NCBI RefSeq assembly: GCF_001434255.1
Contig: NZ_AZEY01000079.1
Coordinates: 50,292-114,291, forward strand
DNA length: 64,000 nt
From: Lentilactobacillus diolivorans DSM 14421
GTDB lineage: Bacteria; Bacillota; Bacilli; Lactobacillales; Lactobacillaceae
Direction: 5' to 3'
The notes under the pieces were generated by a model. It saw nothing but the letters and a program-made list of their open reading frames with translations, searched no databases and had not been told where the DNA came from. Of the stretch, positions 1 to 8,157 are shown piece by piece. Position 1 is the first letter of the stretch. Each line of letters begins with the position of its first letter. Made by a program: the position numbers and the translations under genes.

Positions 1-110
1 ATGTAACCGAATTATCTAAATATTCAAGTTCAGAATATTCGGATAATTCAATTACACTCTGGAAGTTAAACGCCTTTTGTCCCGCTCTGTTTTAATCTGG
101 AAGTTCGTGC
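1..110. repeat. Right half of a composite palindromic intergenic repeat
   Basis: The window opens inside a repeat. The stretch holds the right arm of a long palindrome (ATTCGGATAATTCAATTACA, then CTCTGGAAGTT, then CGCCTTTTGTCCCGC) followed by the conserved CTCTGTTTT end. Complete relatives lie at 42062-42183 and 50932-51056. The left arm is outside the window. It sits 3' of the deacetylase gene on the opposite strand. Confidence 0.7.
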
Positions 111-142
111 TTAATTGTTTACCAGGTGATTTTAGTTAGCAT

Positions 143-1201
143 CTAAAAGCCTCTAAAATCATTTCTGCCAAAATATTGGAAACCGGAAAGTAGTGGTTTC
201 TGGTTTAATGTTGGCAGGGAGACAAATGTGTAACCACGTTTTTTCAACGTTCGAATAATTGTTGGAACAGCGGCAATGGAGGTTGGGTGGATATCATGCA
301 TCAAAATAATAGAACCATTCCGAGTTGTGGATAATACATGGCTTTCGGTTTTCTTGGCATTCAAATATGACCAATCACGTGAATCAACAGACCACTGGAT
401 AATCGGACGATCGAATAAGTTGGCAACTCTCGAATTAATTGCGCCATATGGTGGCCGAATATAAGCGGGGATAGTGCCTGTTGCCTTATAAACTGCTGCA
501 TCCGTTAACGCAATTTGGCGTTGTGCTTTCGCAGTTGTTAAGGTTGTTAGTTGTGGGTGATTCCATGAATGGTTACCGATTTGGTTTCCATATTTAAGAA
601 CATCACGACTAATGCTTGGATATTTGATAACACTGCTGCCAACTTCAAAAAATGTCGCATGAACATTGTAGCGCTTAAGAATCTTAAGCAATTTTGGCGT
701 TAATGTTGGGTCAGGTCCGTCGTCGAAAGTAAGTGAAACAACTTTTCGATTAGTTGTTTTCGGTTTAACATAGTCATATTTTTTAGGCATATAACGGTTT
801 AAGATAATGCCGGTTAACTTGCTTAGTGGAATGGCTACATCTTTAACGTTATATGCGTTTTTTGTCAGATGAATGGTTAAATACGCTTGACTTAAAGTGA
901 AGTTTTTGGCTGTTAATCGTTTAGGTAAGGGTAAATTGATTAACTGTTGAACTTGTTTACCCGTAAGCTTGTTAGATTCGGCGAGTTGACTGCGGGTTAA
1001 TTGACGGATTGTCCCAAGGCGGTGCAAATTATGATTTGTGATATCCCCATAGGTTAGCCGTTTAGCCGCTTTCTTGGTTGCTTTAGTGACAGTAGGTGTT
1101 GATGAATCAGCTGCTGAGACTTGATAATTAGTGCGAGTGGAAAAAGCTAAGAATGATAAAATCGCTATTCCTGCGATGATGAAAGATTTCTTTCGATTCA
1201 T
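143..1201 (-). CDS. Secreted polysaccharide deacetylase (NodB domain)
   Basis: The 352-residue protein has a signal peptide (KK at 4-5, hydrophobic 7-20, likely cleavage after VSA near 30). A linker of about 120 residues follows, then a carbohydrate esterase 4 (NodB) domain from about 150 to 335. All five family motifs are visible: TFDDGPD (158-164, catalytic Asp and metal Asp), HSWNH (metal His 211 and 215), RPPYG (249-253), the DSRDW region (273-277) and LMHDIH with His302. Family members remove N- or O-acetyl groups from peptidoglycan or other cell-surface glycans, outside the membrane. The substrate cannot be read from sequence. It is transcribed alone from a promoter just upstream. Confidence 0.9.
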   Translation of the reverse strand: MNRKKSFIIAGIAILSFLAFSTRTNYQVSAADSSTPTVTKATKKAAKRLTYGDITNHNLHRLGTIRQLTRSQLAESNKLTGKQVQQLINLPLPKRLTAKNFTLSQAYLTIHLTKNAYNVKDVAIPLSKLTGIILNRYMPKKYDYVKPKTTNRKVVSLTFDDGPDPTLTPKLLKILKRYNVHATFFEVGSSVIKYPSISRDVLKYGNQIGNHSWNHPQLTTLTTAKAQRQIALTDAAVYKATGTIPAYIRPPYGAINSRVANLFDRPIIQWSVDSRDWSYLNAKKTESHVLSTTRNGSIILMHDIHPTSIAAVPTIIRTLKKRGYTFVSLPTLNQKPLLSGFQYFGRNDFRGF

Positions 1202-1246
1202 TTTGATGCCCCCAATACAAAAGTTTATGGTTAAGATGTCATTTAC

Positions 1247-1275
1247 ATTTTCACATTCTCACATAAACGTGTCAA
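1247..1275 (-). promoter_or_regulatory. Promoter of the polysaccharide deacetylase gene
   Basis: On the minus strand TTGACA (1270-1275) is followed after 17 nt by GAAAAT (1247-1252). The spacer and -10 contain three close 8-nt repeats of the form ATGTGARA/ATGTAAAT, which could be a regulator site. Confidence 0.5.
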
Positions 1276-1403
1276 TGAAATGACAATTGATCAAATTATT
1301 CTGCTGAACTTAAGTAAATCATGAGAGCTCGTTAAATCACGGCTTCTAAGATCCTAATTTTTAATTTGAGAGGCTGTTTGAATAAATTATAATAAAGTTG
1401 GTG

Positions 1404-1432
1404 TTGACAAATGGCTATATTCGATTTAATGT
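1404..1432 (+). promoter_or_regulatory. Promoter of the T-box leader
   Basis: TTGACA (1404-1409), a 17-nt spacer and TAATGT (1427-1432) precede the T-box leader at the expected distance. Confidence 0.55.
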
Positions 1433-1439
1433 ACTTAAC

Positions 1440-1719
1440 ATTAGATATTGATGAGATTGTACTGAGAGAAATCGAAGAGTCAACATTAAGAGGTTTCAAG
1501 AGAGTGTTGCTATCTGCGAAGACACAACGTCTTAATGTCGAAAGTCGATTTTGAGTACAGTAATTCGTAAAGAGTTACTAGGGTGCGCCCATTATAGCGC
1601 CAACGTTATACCGAGTCGACCGGTCGTACGTGAGAGATGGAATTTTAGATTTCATAACTAAGGTGGTACCGCGCAAAAGCGTCCTTTTGGAAGTTTATCT
1701 TCTGATTGGGCGCTTTTTG
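1440..1719 (+). promoter_or_regulatory. T-box leader with intrinsic terminator
   Basis: The canonical T-box AAGGTGGTACCGCG lies at 1660-1673, followed by a terminator (AGCGTCC 1678-1684 pairing GGGCGCT 1708-1714, then a T run). Upstream, stem I can be drawn from TTGTACT/AGTACAG and AAATCGA/TCGATTT, with an ACATTAAG/CTTAATGT upper stem. T-boxes sense uncharged tRNA and read through on starvation. I could not assign the specifier codon safely, so the amino acid is open. It controls the binding-protein gene that follows. Confidence 0.92.
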
Positions 1720-1774
1720 TATTTCCTGGCCAGAAAAGCCCAAATCAATTCAAAAATAAAAGGGAGGAATTGCG

Positions 1775-3412
1775 ATGTTTAAGGAGAACCGATTGGCAGT
1801 TATTATTACGTTTGTTACTGGGGTTATGGCTGTCTTATTATTAAGTGGTTTTACATCAACTGCTGTTAATGGTGGCGCCGGTATTAGTAAGACCTTAAAG
1901 ATAACAATTCCGGGTGAGCCAATGACGGTCGATCCAACTAAGTCCATTGAAACTAATGGCGGTGCGGTTATTGATCAAATTAGTGAGGGAATTTATCGGC
2001 GAAATGCAAATAATAAAATTGCTGCCGGTGTTGTAGAGCGACTGGTTAGACCAACTGATAACGGGACTAAATATACATTTACGATTCGTCAAAATGCAAA
2101 GTGGCAGACTGGTCAGCCAATTACTTCCCGGGACTTCGTGAATGCCATTGAACGACAAGCAAATCCGAAAACCAAGTCACAACAAACCACTTCAATTTCA
2201 TACCTAAAGAATTTTCAAGCTGTAAATAGTGGTAAAGTGTCACCAAATAAACTGGGAATCCACGCGATTAATAAGCGAACATTTTATATTAAGCTAACCA
2301 AACCAGTACCGTTTATGAACTATGAGTTCACTAATTTTTATCCACTTAATACAGAAGCTGTAAAAAAATATGGTGGTCAATATGGTTCAACCGGTGATAA
2401 AACGGTTGCCAATGGCGCCTATGTTTTGAAAGGATGGAACGGCACCAATGATTCTTGGCATTACGAAAAAAATCAACATTACTGGGATGCCAAAAATGTT
2501 AAAATCCCTCAAATTGATGTTGCTGTTATTAAAGACGATAACACTGCTCAAAACATGTTTACTTCAGGTCAGATTGATCTAACGACTTTAACTGGTCAAT
2601 ATGTGAAGGCTAATCAGAACAATAAAAATTTGGTTGTAACTGAAACCGGACGAAATAATTATATTTACTTTAATAATAAAAAGAAAGCAACAGCAAATGA
2701 AAACTTACGACATGCGATTAGTTTGGTTATTGATCGTCAGTCGCTGGCTAAAAACGTTTTGCAGGATGGGTCAATAGGAGCAACCAACATTGTTCCTAAG
2801 AACTATGCCAAAGATCCTAGCAACGGAAAAGACTTTACTTCTGAAGTTGGTAACCAGGCGCCGACGAATTCTACAAAAGCAAAAAGCTATTGGAAAAAAG
2901 CCCAAAAGGAAATTGGATCAAAAAAAGTGTCACTTGATTTTCTTGTTGACGACACAGATACAGAAAAGAAACTTGCTGAATATGTCCAAGGGGCTGTCTC
3001 AAAAAATTTAAAGGGCTTATCAATTAATATTGTTTCGGTACCGCACGCGACTCACGTTACTCGTGATTTTCAAACTGAATTTGATATTTGCACAGTCGGA
3101 TGGGGACCGGATTATCCAGATGCTCAAAACTTCTTGGATGGCCTGCGCCATCGTAATGCGATCAATTTTTCACACTTTAGTGATCGGAAATATGATCGCT
3201 TGATGAATAAAGTCGATAACACTACCAAGTATGATGCCAAGCAACGGTGGAATTTTGAAAAACAAGCAGATAAACGGCTTATGAAAATTGCTGCAGTTGC
3301 CCCAACGTATCAAGCCTCACAGGCTCATTTAATTAATAGTAAACTAGGCGGTTTGAAATGGGATGCAATGTCAGGACAATCTGGTAAGCTGCAGTACGCT
3401 TACTGGAAATAA
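1775..3412 (+). CDS. OppA-like peptide-binding protein (SBP family 5), lipobox Cys missing
   Basis: The 545-residue protein resembles oligopeptide-binding proteins of ABC transporters along its whole length, including VDPTKSIETNGGAVI near the N-terminus, ANGAYVLKGW in the middle, and DFDICTVGWGPDYPDAQNFLD near the C-terminus. Such proteins capture peptides outside the membrane and pass them to OppBCDF. The leader (residues 1-24) is hydrophobic. Where a lipobox Cys is expected the sequence reads LLLSGFTSTA, with Phe (TTT) in place of Cys, so normal lipid anchoring looks impossible. No permease or ATPase genes lie nearby, so it would have to share another Opp system. The T-box upstream points to regulation by amino-acid starvation. 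Confidence 0.88.
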   Translation: MFKENRLAVIITFVTGVMAVLLLSGFTSTAVNGGAGISKTLKITIPGEPMTVDPTKSIETNGGAVIDQISEGIYRRNANNKIAAGVVERLVRPTDNGTKYTFTIRQNAKWQTGQPITSRDFVNAIERQANPKTKSQQTTSISYLKNFQAVNSGKVSPNKLGIHAINKRTFYIKLTKPVPFMNYEFTNFYPLNTEAVKKYGGQYGSTGDKTVANGAYVLKGWNGTNDSWHYEKNQHYWDAKNVKIPQIDVAVIKDDNTAQNMFTSGQIDLTTLTGQYVKANQNNKNLVVTETGRNNYIYFNNKKKATANENLRHAISLVIDRQSLAKNVLQDGSIGATNIVPKNYAKDPSNGKDFTSEVGNQAPTNSTKAKSYWKKAQKEIGSKKVSLDFLVDDTDTEKKLAEYVQGAVSKNLKGLSINIVSVPHATHVTRDFQTEFDICTVGWGPDYPDAQNFLDGLRHRNAINFSHFSDRKYDRLMNKVDNTTKYDAKQRWNFEKQADKRLMKIAAVAPTYQASQAHLINSKLGGLKWDAMSGQSGKLQYAYWK

Positions 3413-3508
3413 TCTTCGGGAAATTCAATCGAGTTAATACTCATTGGCGGCAAAGCGACTTAACAAATTTTAAAATGATTTGCAAATATCTTTAAGGAGG
3501 TGGTTGCG

Positions 3509-3637
3509 GTGGCATATCAGTTAGCGGGTACAGATGATGCTCCGTCACAGTTAGTCAGTAGGCAAAGGGTTTATATTGAAAGGAAGATATATTATGACAA
3601 AAATCAATTATACGAATGTCGCAATTTACAACCATGA
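3509..3637 (+). other. Possible small ORF overlapping the amidohydrolase start
   Basis: A strong ribosome binding site (AAGGAGG, 3494-3500) precedes a GTG codon and a 42-codon frame. The frame ends inside the next gene. The product has no recognised features. It may be a translational-coupling ORF or a gene remnant. The only support is the ribosome binding site. Confidence 0.2.
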
Positions 3638-4850
3638 GGAACAAAGCTTTATCAATAACCAACACATAGTGGTAGATACTGATTCTGGTAAAATTGTTGA
3701 AGTTGGGAGCGGAAACTCAACGGGCAAAGTTTGCGATCAGGTTGTCGATATGAAAAATGAGTATGTCATGCCGGGAATCATGAATGCCCATACTCATATT
3801 ACAAGTATTCCAACATACTGGTGGAATGATGGCAAGGAACAGCGCCATTCAGATTCACGTGAATTTAATACAATGTTTGCGATTCAAAATATGGCTGATG
3901 CAATCAATCACGGTATTACGTATATTCGTAATGTGGGGGCAGCGTTTGATATTGATATTGAAATTAAAAAGATGCAGCAACATGGCTGGATTAAGGGTCC
4001 TAAAGTAATGACCTCTGGTAAGGCATTTTCGATTACTGGTGGTCATGGATCTGCTGGCGGTTACGAAGTTGATGGTGTCGATGAGGTTCGTAAAGGCGTT
4101 CGCCAAGCAATGAAAAATGGTGTCGATAATATTAAAATGATGGTAACAGGCGGCGTTCTTAAAAACGGTGAGACACCGGATGATATTCAGTTCACCTCTG
4201 AGGAAGTTAGAGCAGCTGTCACGGAAGCTCATCATAAAGGAAAGACAATTGCTGCCCATGCACAAGGAAACGCTGGCGTTAAAGAAGCCGTTGAGGCAGG
4301 CTTTGACACAATTGAACATGCTTTTGATATTGATGATCAAACAATTACTATGATGAGAGCACACCATACTGTGATCGTTCCCACGATGAATGCGATGTAC
4401 GCGATTTATAAGTATGGAAAAAATACGGTTCCGGATTGGGCGCGTGAAAAAGTTATTATTAATATTGAAAAACATTTTGCAAGTATTACAAAAGCCGTTC
4501 AGTCAGGCATTCCAATTGCAATGGGAACAGATGCCGGGACGCCTTATAATGGTTTCCGAAATGAGAGTGCATATGAGATGCAATTATACGTGGAAAAAGC
4601 TGGAATGACTCCGGCTCAGGCAATTGATTCAGCAACGATCAATTGTGCTCGTGCCATGCATATTGACGATGAATATGGCCAAATTGTGGCAGGAAACTAT
4701 GCTGATTTCATCGCGATGACTGAGAATCCAATCGATGATATTTCAGTGATTCAACACGATAAGGATGTTTTCCAAAACGGGATTCGGGTTCATGCCCAAA
4801 TAGTTAATCAAGAATCGAGCAACCCACAAAAGGTCAGTTCCGTGGGGTAA
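3594..4850 (+). CDS. Metal-dependent amidohydrolase, prolidase/imidazolonepropionase-like
   Basis: I start at ATG 3594, 7 nt after GAAAGGAAG, giving 418 residues. It is an amidohydrolase-superfamily TIM barrel. Visible metal site residues are the HTH pair (66-68), Lys181 in NIKMMVTGG (the position of a carboxylated Lys), His222 (AAHAQG), His242 (IEHAFD) and Asp313 (MGTDAGTP). This pattern fits the COG1228 group, which includes cytoplasmic Xaa-Pro dipeptidases and imidazolonepropionase. No hut genes are nearby. Its position just after a peptide-binding protein favours a dipeptidase-like role, but that is inference. It could share the T-box transcript, since no terminator is obvious in the 181-nt gap. 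Confidence 0.82.
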   Translation: MTKINYTNVAIYNHEEQSFINNQHIVVDTDSGKIVEVGSGNSTGKVCDQVVDMKNEYVMPGIMNAHTHITSIPTYWWNDGKEQRHSDSREFNTMFAIQNMADAINHGITYIRNVGAAFDIDIEIKKMQQHGWIKGPKVMTSGKAFSITGGHGSAGGYEVDGVDEVRKGVRQAMKNGVDNIKMMVTGGVLKNGETPDDIQFTSEEVRAAVTEAHHKGKTIAAHAQGNAGVKEAVEAGFDTIEHAFDIDDQTITMMRAHHTVIVPTMNAMYAIYKYGKNTVPDWAREKVIINIEKHFASITKAVQSGIPIAMGTDAGTPYNGFRNESAYEMQLYVEKAGMTPAQAIDSATINCARAMHIDDEYGQIVAGNYADFIAMTENPIDDISVIQHDKDVFQNGIRVHAQIVNQESSNPQKVSSVG

Positions 4851-4963
4851 TCTGCTTGTTCTTATTTATAGTAGAGGATGACATTAATCTATACTCGGAT
4901 CACGTTATACGCCATTCAATTAGCTGATTGGTTTATTAAAATGAAATGAGTAACAGATTAGGG

Positions 4964-4992
4964 TTGACGGATAATTCCTAATGTGTTTTAAT
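4964..4992 (+). promoter_or_regulatory. Promoter of the aromatic operon
   Basis: TTGACG (4964-4969), a 17-nt spacer and TTTAAT (4987-4992) lie about 30 nt before the leader-peptide start. Confidence 0.65.
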
Positions 4993-5023
4993 AATAACAA
5001 CATTATGAGAGGGATTGATAAAT

Positions 5024-5083
5024 ATGACGAAGCTTACTCAACTTACAAATACTTATTATTTTGGCTATGCCTACTTTAGGTAG
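5024..5083 (+). CDS. Tyr/Phe-rich leader peptide of the aromatic operon
   Basis: A 19-codon ORF reads MTKLTQLTNTYYFGYAYFR. Four Tyr and two Phe codons fall within codons 11-18. It has its own ribosome binding site GAGAGGG (5007-5013), 10 nt before the ATG, and lies between a good promoter and an intrinsic terminator. Such peptides sense the charging of their cognate tRNAs by ribosome stalling. The downstream operon makes chorismate and prephenate-derived amino acids, which matches the codon content. Confidence 0.88.
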   Translation: MTKLTQLTNTYYFGYAYFR

Positions 5084-5084
5084 T

Positions 5085-5246
5085 GTCCGCAGCGATGCGG
5101 ACGCACATTACGCGTTCGCGTCCAAGTGGAGCAAAGTCAAAGCTTTGTTGTTGCCCGCTAGACGCAATAGTCTGGCTGGGTCAATTACCAATTCTTTACG
5201 AGTTTAGTAAACCAGCTGGATTAAACATCTAGCTGGCTTTTTTTAT
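5085..5246 (+). promoter_or_regulatory. Attenuator of the aromatic operon
   Basis: Just after the leader stop two hairpins exclude each other: GTCCGC (5085-5090) with GCGGAC (5097-5102), or GGACGC (5099-5104) with GCGTCC (5118-5123). Further on, CCCGCTAGAC can fold onto GTCTGGCTGGG (about 5153-5180). The GCTGG at 5175-5179 could instead pair with CCAGC (5212-5216), the 5' arm of the terminator. The terminator is CCAGCTGGA (5212-5220) with TCTAGCTGG (5228-5236) followed by a T run. The folding order is inferred by eye. Confidence 0.8.
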
Positions 5247-5317
5247 ACCAAATTAGTTAAGCCGTTTAAATGATAAGAATCCTTAACTAAATGGTCAATA
5301 CTAGGAGGAATCGATTT

Positions 5318-5641
5318 ATGAATAATAATCAGCGGAGTTCAGTTTGTGACCATAATGAAGAAATTCAATCAGCTCGTGAGCAAATTAACCAACTCGATCA
5401 GTCAATTGTTGAACTACTGGTTAAACGTTTTGAAACGTCTGCGCGAATTAGTCGAATTAAGCGAATGAGAAATTTACCGGTGCTGGATAGTGACCGGGAA
5501 GCACAGGTTCTTAAGCGAGTTGCCTCGTCAGATCCTGATCCGGACACGAGGGCGTATATTCAAGATGTTTATCGGGCAGTGATGGAAAATTCTCGGAAGT
5601 ATCAACATCAACTAATGAATCATCATCAAAGTAAAAAATAA
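5318..5641 (+). CDS. Chorismate mutase, AroQ class
   Basis: I start at ATG 5318 because AGGAGGA (5303-5309) is correctly placed for it. An in-frame ATG at 5291 lies upstream of that site. The 107-residue product carries an all-helical chorismate mutase type II domain. AREQINQLDQSIVELLVKR (19-37) holds the N-terminal active-site Arg, SRIKRMRNLPVLDSDRE (45-61) the central Lys/Arg and Asp-Arg pair, and the last helix lies at 79-99. It converts chorismate to prephenate in the cytoplasm, the branch to Tyr and Phe. It is the first gene of the operon, directly behind the Tyr/Phe attenuator. Confidence 0.9.
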   Translation: MNNNQRSSVCDHNEEIQSAREQINQLDQSIVELLVKRFETSARISRIKRMRNLPVLDSDREAQVLKRVASSDPDPDTRAYIQDVYRAVMENSRKYQHQLMNHHQSKK

Positions 5642-5670
5642 TAGACTGAGCAGATTAAAGGAGAATAACG

Positions 5671-6837
5671 ATGAATTACTTAACAGCAGGTGAATCCCAT
5701 GGGCCACAACTAACAGGAATTATTGAAGGCATTCCTTCTGGCCTCCATTTGGATATTGATCACATTAATGAACAGTTAAAAAAGCGTCAAGGTGGTTACG
5801 GGCGAGGCAATCGACAAAAGATTGAACATGATCAGGTAACGGTGGTTGGTGGTGTTCGTCACGGAATCACGCTAGGCTCACCGATTGCCCTTGTGGTAAA
5901 TAATCGGGATCATGCCCACTGGAATGAGATTATGAACCCGGTTAGCCCGGAGACTCCTGAAAATACGTTACGCAAGGTTGAAAGACCCAGACCGGGTCAT
6001 GCGGATTTAGTTGGTGGTATGAAATACCGTCACGAGGATTTACGAAACGTTTTAGAAAGATCATCGGCAAGAGAAACTGCAATTCGAGTAGCGGTCGGTG
6101 CAGTTTGCAAGCAATTGTTAGCGCAATTGGGTATCGAAATTGTTGGTTATGTTTCTCAAATTGGTCAAATTGCTACTGAAGATCAACCTGAACTGGATGT
6201 TGACAGGATTGAATCTGAAATTGAACAAAATGATTTGCGGGTTGTTGATCAATCGAAGGTTACGGAGATCCATAACCTAATTGATCAAGTTAAACGGGAT
6301 GGCGATACGCTCGGTGGCATCATTCGGGTGGTTGCAACCAATGTGCCAGCTGGGCTGGGTAGTTACATTAGTTGGGATACGAAGCTGGACGGTAAATTAG
6401 CAGCTGCTGTCATGGGGGTTAATGCTATGAAAGGTGTTGAAATTGGTGATGGATTTAAAGCCGCTACTAGTCTGGGCAGCCAGGTTATGGATGAAATTGA
6501 CTGGGACAAACAAGCCGGCTTTACGCGAAACACTGACCATCTAGGTGGTTTTGAAGGCGGAATGACTAATGGCATGCCAATTATCATTAAAGCTGCAATG
6601 AAACCAATTCCCACGTTATATAAGCCACTTCAAAGTGTTGATATTCAAACTAAAGAGGTTAAAAAAGCCAGCGTTGAACGCTCAGACACAACTGCCATTG
6701 TTCCGGCTTCGATTGTGATTGAAAGTGTTGTGGCAATTGAGTTGGCAAAAGCAATCACTGATAAATTTGATGGTGATAATCTTCAGCGACTTCAGGAGCA
6801 ACTGGCGGATTATCGAGAGGAATTAAAAAATTTTTAG
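5671..6837 (+). CDS. aroC: Chorismate synthase
   Basis: The 388-residue protein has full family length and begins MNYLTAGESHGPQLTGIIEG, the hallmark N-terminus. Other signatures are GRGNRQKIEHD (50-60), RPGHADLVG, RSSARETAIRVAVG and RSDTTAIVPASIVIE near the C-terminus. It converts EPSP to chorismate, needing reduced FMN. It lies 29 nt after chorismate mutase with a clear AAGGAG site, and 11 nt before aroA. Confidence 0.97.
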   Translation: MNYLTAGESHGPQLTGIIEGIPSGLHLDIDHINEQLKKRQGGYGRGNRQKIEHDQVTVVGGVRHGITLGSPIALVVNNRDHAHWNEIMNPVSPETPENTLRKVERPRPGHADLVGGMKYRHEDLRNVLERSSARETAIRVAVGAVCKQLLAQLGIEIVGYVSQIGQIATEDQPELDVDRIESEIEQNDLRVVDQSKVTEIHNLIDQVKRDGDTLGGIIRVVATNVPAGLGSYISWDTKLDGKLAAAVMGVNAMKGVEIGDGFKAATSLGSQVMDEIDWDKQAGFTRNTDHLGGFEGGMTNGMPIIIKAAMKPIPTLYKPLQSVDIQTKEVKKASVERSDTTAIVPASIVIESVVAIELAKAITDKFDGDNLQRLQEQLADYREELKNF

Positions 6838-6848
6838 GAGGTCGGCCA

Positions 6849-8156
6849 ATGAAAAAATTACAAATTAAACCGGAAACTGGTTTGCATGGGACATTATCAA
6901 TTCCAGGCGACAAGAGTATTTCTCATCGAGGCATCATGTTTGGGGCAATCAGTCAAGGAACAACGGTTCTCCACCACTTTTTAACGGCGGAAGATTGTTT
7001 ATCAACGTTACAAGCTTTTCGAAGCCTTGGCGTTCCCATTGAGCGAAACGGTGAAACGGTGACCATTCAAGGCGTGGGACTTAATGGTTTAGAAAAGCCG
7101 ACAGAAGCCTTGAATATGGGGAACTCCGGAACAACAACCCGATTAATAATGGGTTTATTGGCCGGTCAACAATTTACAACCCAGTTGACGGGAGATGCAT
7201 CGTTATCTAAACGACCGATGAGACGTGTAAGTGATCCTTTAGCATCGATGGGCGCCAAAGTTCAGGTAACTGATGGTCATTTACCTGCGACAATTATTGG
7301 TCAACACTTGCATGCAACTGACTATCATTTAAAGGTTGCGAGTGCTCAAGTAAAGAGTGCTCTGATTTTGGCAGCCATTCAGGCAGACAAGTCTTCGATC
7401 TTGGTTGAAAAGTTACCAACTAGAAACCACACCGAAATTATGTTAAATGCGTTTGGGGCTGATATTGAGACCGCAATAGATGATGTGACAATTACGATTC
7501 ATCCCAGACCGGAATTACATGGAATTGAAATGACAGTTCCCGGAGATATGTCATCGGCAGCATTTTTTCTAGCGGCAGCAAGTTTAGTTCCGGATTCTCA
7601 AGTAAAGTTGTTAAATGTTGGGATGAACGAAACCCGAACAGGCTTATTGTCAATTTTGAAACGGATGGGTGGCAATGTTAAATTGTCTAATCAGCATATT
7701 GATTGTGAACCAACGGCCGATTTAACCGTTACTTCGGCTGAGTTAAAAGCTGTTGAAGTTGGCGCCGATGAAATTCCAGATGTCATTGATGAATTACCAT
7801 TGGTGGCACTTTTAGCAGCTAAAGCGAATGGAATCAGCAAGATTACTGGAGCCGGTGAGTTACGCGTTAAGGAGACTGATCGGATTGCCGCAATTGTGAC
7901 GGAATTTAGCAAGCTGGGCATTGCAATTACTGAGTTGCCTGATGGTTTCATTATTGATGGCACCAAGCCTTGGCAAGTTAAGGATCCTCATCTAAGTAGC
8001 CATGGGGATCATCGCATTGGCATGGTGATGGCGATTGCTGCGTTGTTGATTTCACAGCCTTTGACACTCGATGGTGCTGACAGTATTAATATTTCCTACC
8101 CAGAATTCTTTGATGATTTAAATAGGATGGTGCCACAAGCAAAAGAGGTGGATTAG
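6849..8156 (+). CDS. aroA: 5-enolpyruvylshikimate-3-phosphate synthase
   Basis: The 435-residue protein has the two-domain EPSP synthase layout. Active-site motifs visible are DKSISHR (21-27), LNMGNSGTTTRLIMGLL (PEP-binding region) and RVKETDRI with SHGDHRIGMVMAIA in the C-terminal domain. It joins shikimate-3-phosphate and PEP to form EPSP. The Ala normally found at position 96 of the E. coli enzyme is here NSGTTTR, so it resembles class II (Gram-positive) enzymes. GGAGGTC overlaps the aroC stop region. tyrA starts 2 nt after its stop. Confidence 0.96.
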   Translation: MKKLQIKPETGLHGTLSIPGDKSISHRGIMFGAISQGTTVLHHFLTAEDCLSTLQAFRSLGVPIERNGETVTIQGVGLNGLEKPTEALNMGNSGTTTRLIMGLLAGQQFTTQLTGDASLSKRPMRRVSDPLASMGAKVQVTDGHLPATIIGQHLHATDYHLKVASAQVKSALILAAIQADKSSILVEKLPTRNHTEIMLNAFGADIETAIDDVTITIHPRPELHGIEMTVPGDMSSAAFFLAAASLVPDSQVKLLNVGMNETRTGLLSILKRMGGNVKLSNQHIDCEPTADLTVTSAELKAVEVGADEIPDVIDELPLVALLAAKANGISKITGAGELRVKETDRIAAIVTEFSKLGIAITELPDGFIIDGTKPWQVKDPHLSSHGDHRIGMVMAIAALLISQPLTLDGADSINISYPEFFDDLNRMVPQAKEVD

Positions 8157-8157
8157 T

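Noticed and set aside
1470-1560. Naming the T-box specifier codon
   Set aside because: The internal loop allows several readings and I could not fix the register by eye.
3855-4475. A 206-codon frame antisense to the amidohydrolase
   Set aside because: It is a shadow of a well-conserved gene. The translation is low complexity with no ribosome binding site.
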